Source of the DNA: a bacterium | GTDB lineage: Bacteria > Spirochaetota > JAHITG01 | Length of the DNA: 15,211 nucleotides | Direction: 5' to 3' | Assembly: GCA_028711675.1 (NCBI GenBank) | Contig: JAQTRT010000037.1 | Location: 1 to 15,211, forward strand | In this document: piece by piece, positions 1-6,397 of the stretch | Layout of the letters: each line of letters starts with the position of its first letter | Position numbering within the stretch: the first letter of the stretch is position 1 | The notes under the pieces: model-generated | Databases searched by the model: none | Told to the model about the DNA's origin: nothing | What the model saw: only the letters and a program-made list of their open reading frames with translations | Made by a program: the position numbers and the translations under genes

Positions 1-503
1 AACGTTCCTTTTTCAAGGCTTTCCTTTAAATGAAGGAGCAGATCCTTCTCTTTCAACAGAATGTCTTCTTTTTTAGAATGGATCTGTTTCTCTATCCTTT
101 CCAGCCTGCTTTCGACCAGGAAGAGGTCCGCGAAGATCATCTCATGCTTGATGGTCTCATAATCCCTGATGATATCGATGGTCTCATAAGGATGATAAAC
201 ATTCTCTTCCTTGAACTGCCGGATCACCAGGCCGAACATATCCATTTCCTTGGCTTCCACCAGGGCTTTATTGGTCTCCTGGGAGTCTTTTTTAATGGAG
301 GGGACCAGATGGAATTCTATCTGGGAATAGATCTTCTTGTTTGTCTTATAAAATTCTGCCAGATTGTCTACGCGCTCATCCGGTACGTTCACCGTGCCGA
401 TCTCTTCCTTGGCCGGACTGATATTCGATTCCTGTTTCCCGGTCAGGAGGGTAAAAAGGCTCTTTTTTCCCGCATACTCCAGGCCGATAATGCCTACTTT
501 CAT
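1..503 (-). CDS. YchF/Obg-like (OLA1 family) protein, degenerate GTPase domain, partial (N-terminal 167 residues)
   Basis: The frame opens at ATG 503 behind a good ribosome binding site (AAAGGAG, five bases upstream) and stays open to the left edge, so the C-terminus (including any TGS/DUF933 domain) is outside. It aligns by eye with YchF: MKVGIIGL at the start, then GTVNVPDERVDNLAEF (YchF: GVVPMPDPRLDQLAE), then VIRQFKEENVYHP and the ADLFLVESRLERIEKQ helix entry. In normal YchF these parts surround the P-loop and the D-x-A-G-L switch II motif, and the protein binds ATP or GTP and associates with ribosomes. Here the P-loop reads GLEYAGKKS, with Lys in place of the Ser/Thr that binds magnesium, and switch II reads HLVPS instead of DIAGL. 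Family membership is fairly sure; loss of nucleotide hydrolysis is an inference. It lies downstream of hsp20 on the same strand but has its own promoter-like sequence. Confidence 0.8.
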   Translation of the reverse strand, partial: MKVGIIGLEYAGKKSLFTLLTGKQESNISPAKEEIGTVNVPDERVDNLAEFYKTNKKIYSQIEFHLVPSIKKDSQETNKALVEAKEMDMFGLVIRQFKEENVYHPYETIDIIRDYETIKHEMIFADLFLVESRLERIEKQIHSKKEDILLKEKDLLLHLKESLEKGT

Positions 504-518
504 GGATACTCCTTTATC

Positions 519-542
519 GATCTTCCTGAACAGGGAAGGATC
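519..542 (-). other. Small inverted repeat in the leader of the YchF-like gene
   Basis: On the minus strand GATCCTTCC and GGAAGATC can pair around a 7-base loop with one bulged C, ending five bases before the AAAGGAG ribosome binding site at about 514-508. Read on the plus strand the same element is followed by TGTTTTTA, so it could alternatively act as a weak terminator for rightward transcripts. The stem is short and I cannot say whether it is functional. Confidence 0.3.
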
Positions 543-567
543 TGTTTTTAGTAATATCTTCTGCTCT

Positions 568-595
568 ATATTATATCATTCAGTTTTAAAGTCAA
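568..595 (-). promoter_or_regulatory. Putative sigma70-type promoter of the YchF-like gene
   Basis: On the minus strand TTGACT (595-590) is followed after 16 bases by TAATAT (573-568), which overlaps a perfect TATAAT (575-570). A further TTGACA lies at 602-597 but at 21 bases from TATAAT. The region is AT-rich and about 65 bases upstream of the start codon. The exact pairing of boxes is uncertain. Confidence 0.45.
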
Positions 596-671
596 ATGTC
601 AAAACAAGAAGCGTGCAGAAAGTCCGGTTCTTTTTTATCAATGGTTAAAATCCCCGGATCAGGATAAATTC

Positions 672-704
672 GAGGGAGCGGTTTAGACCGCCCCCTCATT
701 TTTT
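672..704. terminator. GC-rich hairpin with T-tract behind hsp20
   Basis: Positions 672-682 and 687-697 form an 11-bp stem (one G-T wobble) with a 4-base loop. On the plus strand it is followed by A and six Ts (699-704), the form of an intrinsic terminator. On the minus strand the six bases form an A-tract just after the hsp20 stop and the hairpin is followed only by a weak GAATTTAT. Since both neighbouring genes run leftward, it most likely ends or trims the hsp20 message, although its stronger orientation is rightward. Confidence 0.6.
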
Positions 705-711
705 ACACAGG

Positions 712-1125
712 TTACGCGACCTTGATCTTGATCTTTTCACTTTTTTCTTCCTGTTTTTTCGGAAGAATGATCTTCAGCTGGCCGTTCTTGTATTCAGCCT
801 GGCTCTTGTTCTTCTCGACAGCAAAGGGAAGCCGGATAGTGCGTTCAAAGGACCCTGTCCGGATCTCTTTTGTGTAATAATTTTTCTCCTTTTTTTCCTC
901 TTTCTCCTCGCGGGAGCCGGTTACTTTCAGGTAATTCTCTTCAACGGAAATATCCACTTTTTCCGGGTCGATCCCGGCCAGGTTCATTTCCGCGTAAACA
1001 TTATCCTTATCGTCATATACGTCCACGGCCATATCCCCGCTCACTTTGGGTAAAGCGAGGACCGGAAAGGTCTCGTCAAAGAACCTGTCAATGGTATCGA
1101 AAGGCGTCCATTTTATGAGTTTCAT
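712..1125 (-). CDS. hsp20: Small heat-shock protein, Hsp20/alpha-crystallin family
   Basis: The 137-residue product is an ATP-independent holdase chaperone of the alpha-crystallin family. It has a short N-terminal arm with the usual WTPFDTIDRFFDE region (residues 6-18), an alpha-crystallin domain at roughly 31-123 with the hallmark AEYKNGQLKIILP (110-121), a charged Glu/Lys segment at 72-82, and a C-terminal I-K-I motif (132-134) of the kind used for oligomer assembly. I start it at ATG 1125, eight bases behind a perfect AGGAGG (1139-1134); the upstream in-frame GTG at 1134 overlaps that ribosome binding site and is unlikely. The gene is alone between a clear promoter and a hairpin. No CIRCE-type inverted repeat was seen, so if it is heat-regulated the mechanism is not visible here. 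Length and motifs are normal for the family. Confidence 0.95.
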   Translation of the reverse strand: MKLIKWTPFDTIDRFFDETFPVLALPKVSGDMAVDVYDDKDNVYAEMNLAGIDPEKVDISVEENYLKVTGSREEKEEKKEKNYYTKEIRTGSFERTIRLPFAVEKNKSQAEYKNGQLKIILPKKQEEKSEKIKIKVA

Positions 1126-1133
1126 AACAGTCA

Positions 1134-1139
1134 CCTCCT
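1134..1139 (-). promoter_or_regulatory. Ribosome binding site that fixes the hsp20 start
   Basis: AGGAGG on the minus strand, eight bases before ATG 1125. A possible GTG start at 1134-1132 shares its last G with this site, so that GTG would have no ribosome binding site of its own. Confidence 0.85.
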
Positions 1140-1157
1140 GTTTTTTACTCGTAAATT

Positions 1158-1186
1158 TATATAATATCAGTTTCTGTTTTTGTCAA
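1158..1186 (-). promoter_or_regulatory. Sigma70-type promoter of hsp20
   Basis: On the minus strand a perfect TTGACA (1186-1181) and TATATA (1163-1158) are 17 bases apart, about 30 bases upstream of the hsp20 start codon. This is the best promoter match in the window. I see no recognisable sigma32 consensus or CIRCE operator around it. Confidence 0.7.
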
Positions 1187-1428
1187 GCCGCGGGATACAA
1201 CATGATATCTTTCTTTTTGAAGAACTTCCAAAATTACTTGAAAAGAAAAAAGATGTGATTATATTAATTTTTCTTGTAATATGAAGCCTGAATAAATCGA
1301 ATTTTTTATGTTTTATCGGTTTAAGAGACAAGTTTTATTTGTAACTTTTTTATGCACCACACGTCTAAAATTAAGAGCCCATCTGTAAAATTCATTCATA
1401 AAAATTTTGATTTCAACAGATGATTTTG

Positions 1429-1434
1429 AGGAGG
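1429..1434 (+). promoter_or_regulatory. Ribosome binding site that fixes the moxR start
   Basis: AGGAGG lies eight bases before ATG 1443. The frame is open further upstream to a TTG at 1407, but that codon has no ribosome binding site and would put this AGGAGG inside the gene. Confidence 0.85.
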
Positions 1435-1442
1435 ATCGAACC

Positions 1443-2432
1443 ATGAACAAAGACATCAAAGAGATCAACGAGAAAGTGATCAAAGCAAGTAAATTCATCG
1501 ATGAGCTGAAGAACGAGCTTCATAAAGTGATCATCGGCCAGGAGGAGATGATCGAAAAGATCCTGATAGGCCTGCTCAGCAACGGCCACATCCTCCTGGA
1601 AGGCGTTCCGGGACTGGCCAAGACACTGACCATTAAATCCCTGGCCCGGATCATCCAGACGCAATTCCAGAGGATCCAATTCACACCCGACCTTCTTCCG
1701 GCAGACCTTATCGGCACTCTTATCTTCAACCAGAAAACAGGGACGTTTGTTACAAAAAAAGGACCTGTCTTTTCCAATATCATACTGGCTGACGAGATCA
1801 ACAGAGCGCCGGCCAAGGTACAGAGCGCACTCCTGGAAGCCATGCAGGAAAGGCAGGTAACCATCAGTGATGAGACGTTCAAGCTTCCCGATCCTTTCTT
1901 TGTCCTGGCCACGCAGAACCCCATCGAACAGGAAGGGACCTATCCCCTGCCTGAAGCCCAGATAGACCGTTTCATGCTGAAATTAAAGGTCGTGTATCCC
2001 GATAAAAAAGAGGAAAAAGAGATCGTCAACAGATACACCACAGGCGAAAAGATCAATATCGATCCGGTCATCAAGGCCGCGGACATACTTAAAGCTCAGG
2101 AAATGGTCAATGATATCTATATCGACGATAAAATCGTTAATTACATACTGGAGCTGGTTTTCTCCACACGGAATCCGGAAAATTACGGATTAAAGGACCT
2201 GAAGAACCTGATCCAGTGGGGAGGTTCGCCGCGCGCTTCCTTATACCTCACCATGGCAGCCAAGGCCAACGCGTTCCTGAAGCACAGGGGATACGTCATT
2301 CCGGACGATGTCCGTTTTATCGGGTTCGATGTCCTGCGCCACAGAATCATCCTTACGTATGAAGCGGAAGCGGAAGAGGTCACGACCGAAGATGTGATCA
2401 GAAAGATATTCGATACCATTGAAGTACCTTAA
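1443..2432 (+). CDS. moxR: MoxR-family AAA+ ATPase
   Basis: A cytoplasmic AAA+ ATPase of 329 residues, the usual MoxR length. MoxR proteins are thought to act as chaperones that activate or assemble metal-binding VWA-domain partners. The Walker A motif GVPGLAKT is at residues 54-61, Walker B ILADEINR at 114-121, sensor 1 ATQNP at 156-160, the EAQIDRF motif with a likely arginine finger at 171-177, and the sensor 2 region GGSPRA around 260-265; all look intact. The N-terminal 30 residues are helical with the typical VIIGQEE box following. It is the first gene of the Bat cluster and is followed by a DUF58 gene after 67 bases, the standard pairing. The start at ATG 1443 is set by AGGAGG. The identification is very sure; the exact client proteins are inferred from the neighbours. 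Confidence 0.97.
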   Translation: MNKDIKEINEKVIKASKFIDELKNELHKVIIGQEEMIEKILIGLLSNGHILLEGVPGLAKTLTIKSLARIIQTQFQRIQFTPDLLPADLIGTLIFNQKTGTFVTKKGPVFSNIILADEINRAPAKVQSALLEAMQERQVTISDETFKLPDPFFVLATQNPIEQEGTYPLPEAQIDRFMLKLKVVYPDKKEEKEIVNRYTTGEKINIDPVIKAADILKAQEMVNDIYIDDKIVNYILELVFSTRNPENYGLKDLKNLIQWGGSPRASLYLTMAAKANAFLKHRGYVIPDDVRFIGFDVLRHRIILTYEAEAEEVTTEDVIRKIFDTIEVP

Positions 2433-2477
2433 AAAGGTAATAAAAGCGGTAAAGGTTAAAAAGGTTATAAAGGTCCG
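2433..2477 (+). repeat. Five-unit 9-bp tandem repeat (AAAGGTnnn) between moxR and the DUF58 gene
   Basis: Starting directly after the moxR stop, units begin at 2433, 2442, 2451, 2460 and 2469: AAAGGTAAT, AAAAGCGGT, AAAGGTTAA, AAAGGTTAT, AAAGGTCCG. Four of five carry AAAGGT; the second is diverged. The repeat occupies most of the moxR-DUF58 gap. AAAGG resembles part of a ribosome binding site, but the last unit is about 25 bases from the next start codon. Confidence 0.75.
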
Positions 2478-2499
2478 GATGAAATAATAACTAAAAAAA

Positions 2500-3378
2500 A
2501 TGTTATCAAAGGAAATATTTAAAAAAGTCAGGAAAATCGAGATCGTCACAAGCAGGCTGGTGAACGACATCTTTGCCGGTGAATACCACTCCATCTTCAA
2601 AGGACACGGTATGGAATTCCTGGAAGTACGGGAATACAGCCTGGGCGACGATGTCCGCACCATCGACTGGAACGTATCCGCGCGCACAGGCAACCTTCAC
2701 GTAAAAAAGTTCACGGAAGAGAGGGAACTGTCCGTAATGCTCATGATCGATATGTCCTCCTCCAGCAGGTTCGGTACTGTGAACAATTTAAAATCGGATA
2801 TCGCGGCTGAACTGAGCGCCCTGATCGCCTTTTCCGCCATCAAGAACAACGACAAGGTCGGCCTGATCATCTTCACCGAAAAGATCGAGAAATTCATCCC
2901 GCCCAAGAAAGGAAAGAGCCATATTCTCCGTATCATCTGGGAGATCCTTTCCTTTGAGCCCGAACATAACCGCACTGACCTGGATTCAGCCCTGCATTTC
3001 GTCAACAGCGTCCTGAAACGCAAATCCATCGTCTTTCTCCTTTCCGACTTTATCAGCCCCGATTATTCCAAGTCCCTGGCCATTACCAACAAACGTCATG
3101 ACGTCATAGCACTGACCATGACAGATCCCCGGGATAACCAGATCAATCCGGCCGGTTTCCTGTACCTTGAGGATTCGGAAACAGGAGAAGAGGTTATCGT
3201 GGAAACAACCGACCCCTTGTTCCAGAAAAAATTCCAGAATCAGGGGCAGAAGGAGCTCCTGAACAGGAAAAGACTGTTTAATTCCATCAACCTGGACAGT
3301 ATCGAGATCAACACAGACAAGCCGTACACGAATTCCCTGGTCAATTTTTTCAAGACCAGGATGAAACGGTTCAGATAG
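2500..3378 (+). CDS. DUF58 domain protein with VWA-like MIDAS motif
   Basis: A soluble 292-residue protein of the DUF58 family, the usual partner of MoxR. The N-terminal half carries the DUF58 signature: FKGHGMEFLEVREYSLGDDVRTIDW at about 33-57 (conserved G, EF, R-x-Y, GDDVR-x-IDW), then AR-T (61-63) and the F-T-EER segment (71-75). A VWA-like half follows with a complete DxSxS metal site DMSSS at 84-88 and a SDF strand end at 182-184. It has no signal peptide or membrane segment and so should act in the cytoplasm, probably as an adaptor between the MoxR ATPase and the membrane Bat proteins (inference). ATG 2500 gives the N-terminus expected for the family, but no clear ribosome binding site is present; the leader is A-rich and preceded by a 9-bp tandem repeat. 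Confidence 0.93.
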   Translation: MLSKEIFKKVRKIEIVTSRLVNDIFAGEYHSIFKGHGMEFLEVREYSLGDDVRTIDWNVSARTGNLHVKKFTEERELSVMLMIDMSSSSRFGTVNNLKSDIAAELSALIAFSAIKNNDKVGLIIFTEKIEKFIPPKKGKSHILRIIWEILSFEPEHNRTDLDSALHFVNSVLKRKSIVFLLSDFISPDYSKSLAITNKRHDVIALTMTDPRDNQINPAGFLYLEDSETGEEVIVETTDPLFQKKFQNQGQKELLNRKRLFNSINLDSIEINTDKPYTNSLVNFFKTRMKRFR

Positions 3379-3400
3379 ATCAATTTACCCGAGGATAAAA

Positions 3401-4354
3401 ATGACCTTTTTCCGGACCATATTGATCAATCTCATCATCATGACCTGCTGCAACCTTCTTCCGGCAGCTCCGGAAACACCGGTTTCTATTAAAACAGGCA
3501 CGGACCGCACAACCATCCATATCGGGGATCCGGTTAATTTTTATATTGTGATCAGTTATGAAAAGGATATCAGGCTGGAGCTTCCTGCATCAGGGAACAC
3601 CATCGGTCCGTTCGAAATCAAAGACCAGAATATCTCGGATGTGGCTGTTTCGTCATCCGAAAATCCGAAAAAGATCATCAATTACACGATTACCACTTAC
3701 TATCTGGGTGATATCGAGATCCCCGGCCTCGAGATCGGATATATTGACAGGAATAATAAACAAGCCGTAATCAAGACTGAACCTGTCATCATAAAAGTTA
3801 TGCCTGTTAAAAAGCTTCCTAATGATACGGATGATATCCGGAACCTTAAAGAACAGGTCTCTCTTCCCACTTACTGGTGGCTTCTGATCCTCATTCTCCT
3901 GCTACTGGCAGGCCTGGGCTGGCTGGTTTATCAGAAATACTGGAAAACAAAAAAAGTAAAAGAGGAGATACTCCCCCGGGTGACTGAGAATATCCTGTCC
4001 GAGGATGAGGAAGCCCTGGAAAAGATCAGGCAGCTCGGAACAAAAGGTTATCTGGAGAACGGCCTCATTAAGGAATATTATTTTGAACTGAACGAGATCA
4101 TCAGACAGTATCTCCACAGGCGGTATGATCTTATCACCCTGGAACGGACCAGTTATGAGATCATCCAGGACCTGAAGAAATTGCTGGTCAAAGATGCGCT
4201 TGAATCATATATCCGTTTCTTCAATGATACGGATATGGTCAAATTCGCCAAATACACGCCATCTGTCAATGAAATCAAAGGCATAACCCCGTCTGCCGTT
4301 GACCTGGTCCAAAGCACAAAAAGAGTTAAGGAAATCCCCCATGAGACTCTATAG
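3401..4354 (+). CDS. Membrane protein resembling a small BatD (Ig-like domain, one membrane segment, cytoplasmic domain)
   Basis: A 317-residue envelope protein. It has an N-terminal signal peptide (about 1-22), a periplasmic Ig-like domain (about 25-135), a membrane segment at about 158-178, and a cytoplasmic C-terminal domain of about 140 residues. By eye the Ig-like domain matches the first one of BatD (INYTITTYYLGDIEIPG against YNYALVPLKEGEFTINP, both ending in a strand like VIIKVMP/ITVKVVP). The C-terminal domain also matches the BatD C-terminus (YLHRRYDLITLE, DMVKFAKYTP against YISDKFNIPTSE, NMLKYSQAAK). It occupies the slot between DUF58 and batA often filled by DUF4381/BatD-like genes. 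The start has GAGGA seven bases upstream. It overlaps batA by 14 bases, so translation is probably coupled. Role: likely structural partner of BatA in the membrane; not experimentally assigned. Confidence 0.8.
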   Translation: MTFFRTILINLIIMTCCNLLPAAPETPVSIKTGTDRTTIHIGDPVNFYIVISYEKDIRLELPASGNTIGPFEIKDQNISDVAVSSSENPKKIINYTITTYYLGDIEIPGLEIGYIDRNNKQAVIKTEPVIIKVMPVKKLPNDTDDIRNLKEQVSLPTYWWLLILILLLLAGLGWLVYQKYWKTKKVKEEILPRVTENILSEDEEALEKIRQLGTKGYLENGLIKEYYFELNEIIRQYLHRRYDLITLERTSYEIIQDLKKLLVKDALESYIRFFNDTDMVKFAKYTPSVNEIKGITPSAVDLVQSTKRVKEIPHETL

Positions 4355-5357
4355 CTGGCCTTATTTACTCCTGTTCCTGCCTGCTCTGGGTTATCTGGTC
4401 TGGTTCTTCTTTAAAAAGGAACGGAAGAATTATTATTCCACAATACGGTATCCTGATCTGAGCAGGATCAAGCTGTCTTTGAACAGCAGTCTTTCCCTGA
4501 CGATCAGAAAAAACCTGATCGGCCTGAAATTACTGGCTCTCTTCTTCCTGATCCTGTCTTTGGCCAGGCCTCAGGGCGGCCAGAAGATCCTGGATACCGA
4601 AGCCAAAGGCATTGATATCATGCTGGTACTGGATATTTCCGGCACCATGCAGGCTGAGGATTTCAAGCCTCAGAACAGGCTCTTTGTCGCCAAGAAAGTC
4701 CTGTCCAGTTTTATCAAGGGGAGAAGAACGGACAGGATCGGGTTGGTCTCATTTGCCGGTGAAAGTTATACAGCCTGCCCGCTTACCCTGGATTATCCCG
4801 TTATCCTCGATCAGCTGAAAACACTGAAATTCGGTTCTATCCAGGATGGTACGGCCATCGGCATGGCCATAGCCAATGCCGTGAACCGCCTGCAGTATTC
4901 AAAGGCCAGGAACAAGATCATCATCCTTCTCACGGACGGTGAGAACAATGCAGGGGTCATCGATCCCCTGACCGCGGCCCAGGCAGCGGCTGCTTACGGT
5001 ATCCGCGTTTATACCATCGGCGTCGGCAAGCTCGGAGGCGCACCTATCCCTTTCCAGCACCCGGTATTCGGTAAACAGTATTACAGGAATCCGGACGGTT
5101 CCCTTTACCTGACCAAACTGGATGAGAGAACGCTCGAGGAGATAGCAAACCTAACTGATGGAAAGTATTACAGGGCCACGGACAGCGACACTCTGAAAGC
5201 CATATACGGAAAGATCGACAAGCTGGAAAAGACCAAGATCAAAGCCAAACAGTATATCCATTACACGGAAAGCTTTCCGGTTTTCCTGGTGATGGGGCTC
5301 CTCTGCCTTCTGGCTTATCTGGTCCTCGATAATATTATCTTTATCAAGGTCCCGTAG
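4341..5357 (+). CDS. batA: BatA, VWA-domain membrane protein
   Basis: A 338-residue protein of the aerotolerance BatA family. It has two N-terminal membrane segments (about 6-24 and 59-75, ending with the family motif LARPQGG at 74-80), a VWA domain (about 91-285), and a C-terminal membrane segment (about 312-331). The metal-binding MIDAS is complete: D98-I-S-G-T102, T171 in DGTAIG, and D199 in LLTDGEN; Thr instead of Ser at the last DxSxS position should still bind metal. The VWA domain is expected to sit outside the inner membrane or to face the partners BatB and BatC. I start it at ATG 4341, eight bases behind AAGGA; upstream in-frame starts such as 4299 lack a ribosome binding site and would interrupt the hydrophobic N-terminus pattern. 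The gene overlaps its upstream neighbour by 14 bases and is 20 bases from batB. Confidence 0.93.
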   Translation: MRLYSWPYLLLFLPALGYLVWFFFKKERKNYYSTIRYPDLSRIKLSLNSSLSLTIRKNLIGLKLLALFFLILSLARPQGGQKILDTEAKGIDIMLVLDISGTMQAEDFKPQNRLFVAKKVLSSFIKGRRTDRIGLVSFAGESYTACPLTLDYPVILDQLKTLKFGSIQDGTAIGMAIANAVNRLQYSKARNKIIILLTDGENNAGVIDPLTAAQAAAAYGIRVYTIGVGKLGGAPIPFQHPVFGKQYYRNPDGSLYLTKLDERTLEEIANLTDGKYYRATDSDTLKAIYGKIDKLEKTKIKAKQYIHYTESFPVFLVMGLLCLLAYLVLDNIIFIKVP

Positions 5358-5361
5358 GAGG
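5356..5361 (+). promoter_or_regulatory. Distant ribosome binding site of batB
   Basis: AGGAGG lies over the batA stop codon but 16 bases before the batB ATG at 5378, much further than usual. GGTT and AACC at 5360-5363 and 5367-5370 could pair around GTC and shorten the distance, at the cost of covering two bases of the site. No closer in-frame start exists between the site and ATG 5378. Confidence 0.5.
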
Positions 5362-5377
5362 TTGTCAACCACGCGTC

Positions 5378-6397
5378 ATGTTCTTTTATTATGAATCAGT
5401 CATTTATATCTCTTTTATCATTCTTATTGTACTGGTCCTCCTGTTCTATTACGGACTGATCCTGAAAAAACGGCTGATCAGAAGTTTCGGGGATATCAAC
5501 ATCATCCGGAAATTCTCATCCCTGGATTTTAAGATATACAGGAAAAAAGCCATACTGCTCCTGGTTGTCATTTTTCTGGTATTCTTCAGCCTGGCCAGGC
5601 CCCAATGGGGAAACAGGACAGTCAAGTCAAACCGGAAAGGCCTGGATATCCTCATCCTTCTTGATGTATCCAGGAGCATGCTGGCAGGCGACATGCTTCC
5701 CAACCGGCTCACAAAAGCAAAACATGAGATCGAACGCCTCGTGGACTATCTGCAGGGCGACCGGATAGGCCTGATCACCTTCTCCGGAAGAAGCTTCCTC
5801 CAGTGCCCTCTGACCATAGATTATTCGGCGTTCGTCATGTACCTGGACAATACGGACATAAACTCTGTCCCTGTTCCCGGGACCGCCATTGCCGACGCCC
5901 TGGAGAGGAGCATAAATTCCTTCCCCCAGGTTGAAAAAAAATATAAAGTAGTTATATTGCTGACAGACGGAGAGGACCATGAAGGGAACGTGGTCGAGGC
6001 AGCCCAGAAAGCCAGGGATGAAGGGGTCGTCATTTTTACCATCGGTATAGGGTCTGTGAACGGCGAGCTTATACCGATCCATGACTCGAACGGCAATACG
6101 GTCGGGTACAAGAAGGACAAAGCCGGTAATCCCGTGCTTTCCAGGCTTGATGAGGTGACCCTCGAGAAAATAGCTGTTCTGACAGGCGGAAAATACTATA
6201 AAGCCACGGAATCGGAATTTGAACTGAAGAAGGTGTATGATGATATCCAGAGCATGGAGAAGAAGACCATTTTCGGCAGGCTGCTGACCCAGAGAGAAGA
6301 CAGGTACCAGTGGTTCCTCCTGCCTGCCCTCCTTCTTCTGTTCCTTGAAATATTCTTAAAGGAGAAAAATAAAAATGGCAAAAAAAGGACTGATTAG
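5378..6397 (+). CDS. batB: BatB, VWA-domain membrane protein
   Basis: A 339-residue paralogue of BatA with the same layout: N-terminal membrane segments at about 7-28 and 57-71, the LARPQWG motif at 72-78, a VWA domain (about 88-290), and a C-terminal membrane segment near 311-326. The MIDAS is complete (D96-V-S-R-S100, T169 in PGTAIAD, D197 in LLTDGED). BatA and BatB are generally found together and in better studied species form a large membrane-associated complex with BatC. After the last membrane segment it ends in a Lys/Asn/Arg-rich tail of about 12 residues. Its ribosome binding site is unusually far from the start. The last 23 bases overlap the start of batC, so the two are probably translated together. 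The identification is sure; the biochemical function of the family is not established. Confidence 0.94.
   Translation: MFFYYESVIYISFIILIVLVLLFYYGLILKKRLIRSFGDINIIRKFSSLDFKIYRKKAILLLVVIFLVFFSLARPQWGNRTVKSNRKGLDILILLDVSRSMLAGDMLPNRLTKAKHEIERLVDYLQGDRIGLITFSGRSFLQCPLTIDYSAFVMYLDNTDINSVPVPGTAIADALERSINSFPQVEKKYKVVILLTDGEDHEGNVVEAAQKARDEGVVIFTIGIGSVNGELIPIHDSNGNTVGYKKDKAGNPVLSRLDEVTLEKIAVLTGGKYYKATESEFELKKVYDDIQSMEKKTIFGRLLTQREDRYQWFLLPALLLLFLEIFLKEKNKNGKKRTD

Larger units (their letters stand above)
1126..1442. other. AT-rich divergent intergenic region between hsp20 and the Bat cluster
   Basis: This 317-bp stretch separates the leftward hsp20 from the rightward moxR. It holds the hsp20 promoter and ribosome binding site at its left end and the moxR ribosome binding site at its right end. 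Between about 1187 and 1425 it is very AT-rich with no convincing gene. An imperfect AT-rich inverted repeat lies near 1209-1254. A rightward promoter for the Bat cluster must be expected here, but no pair of boxes with good spacing stood out; TAAAAT at 1366-1371 is a possible -10 without a good -35. Confidence 0.6.

Noticed and set aside
30..551. Rightward open frame of 173 codons
   Set aside because: It is the antisense of the YchF-like gene, has no ribosome binding site, and shows no known motif, while the opposite strand matches a known family.
1126..1134. GTG start for hsp20 at 1134
   Set aside because: The GTG overlaps the AGGAGG site that serves ATG 1125, and the family N-terminus begins at MKLIKW.
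1126..1260. CIRCE/HrcA operator upstream of hsp20
   Set aside because: No TTAGCACTC-N9-GAGTGCTAA inverted repeat or close variant is present.
1407..1442. Longer moxR starting at TTG 1407
   Set aside because: It has no ribosome binding site and would place the strong AGGAGG inside the coding sequence.
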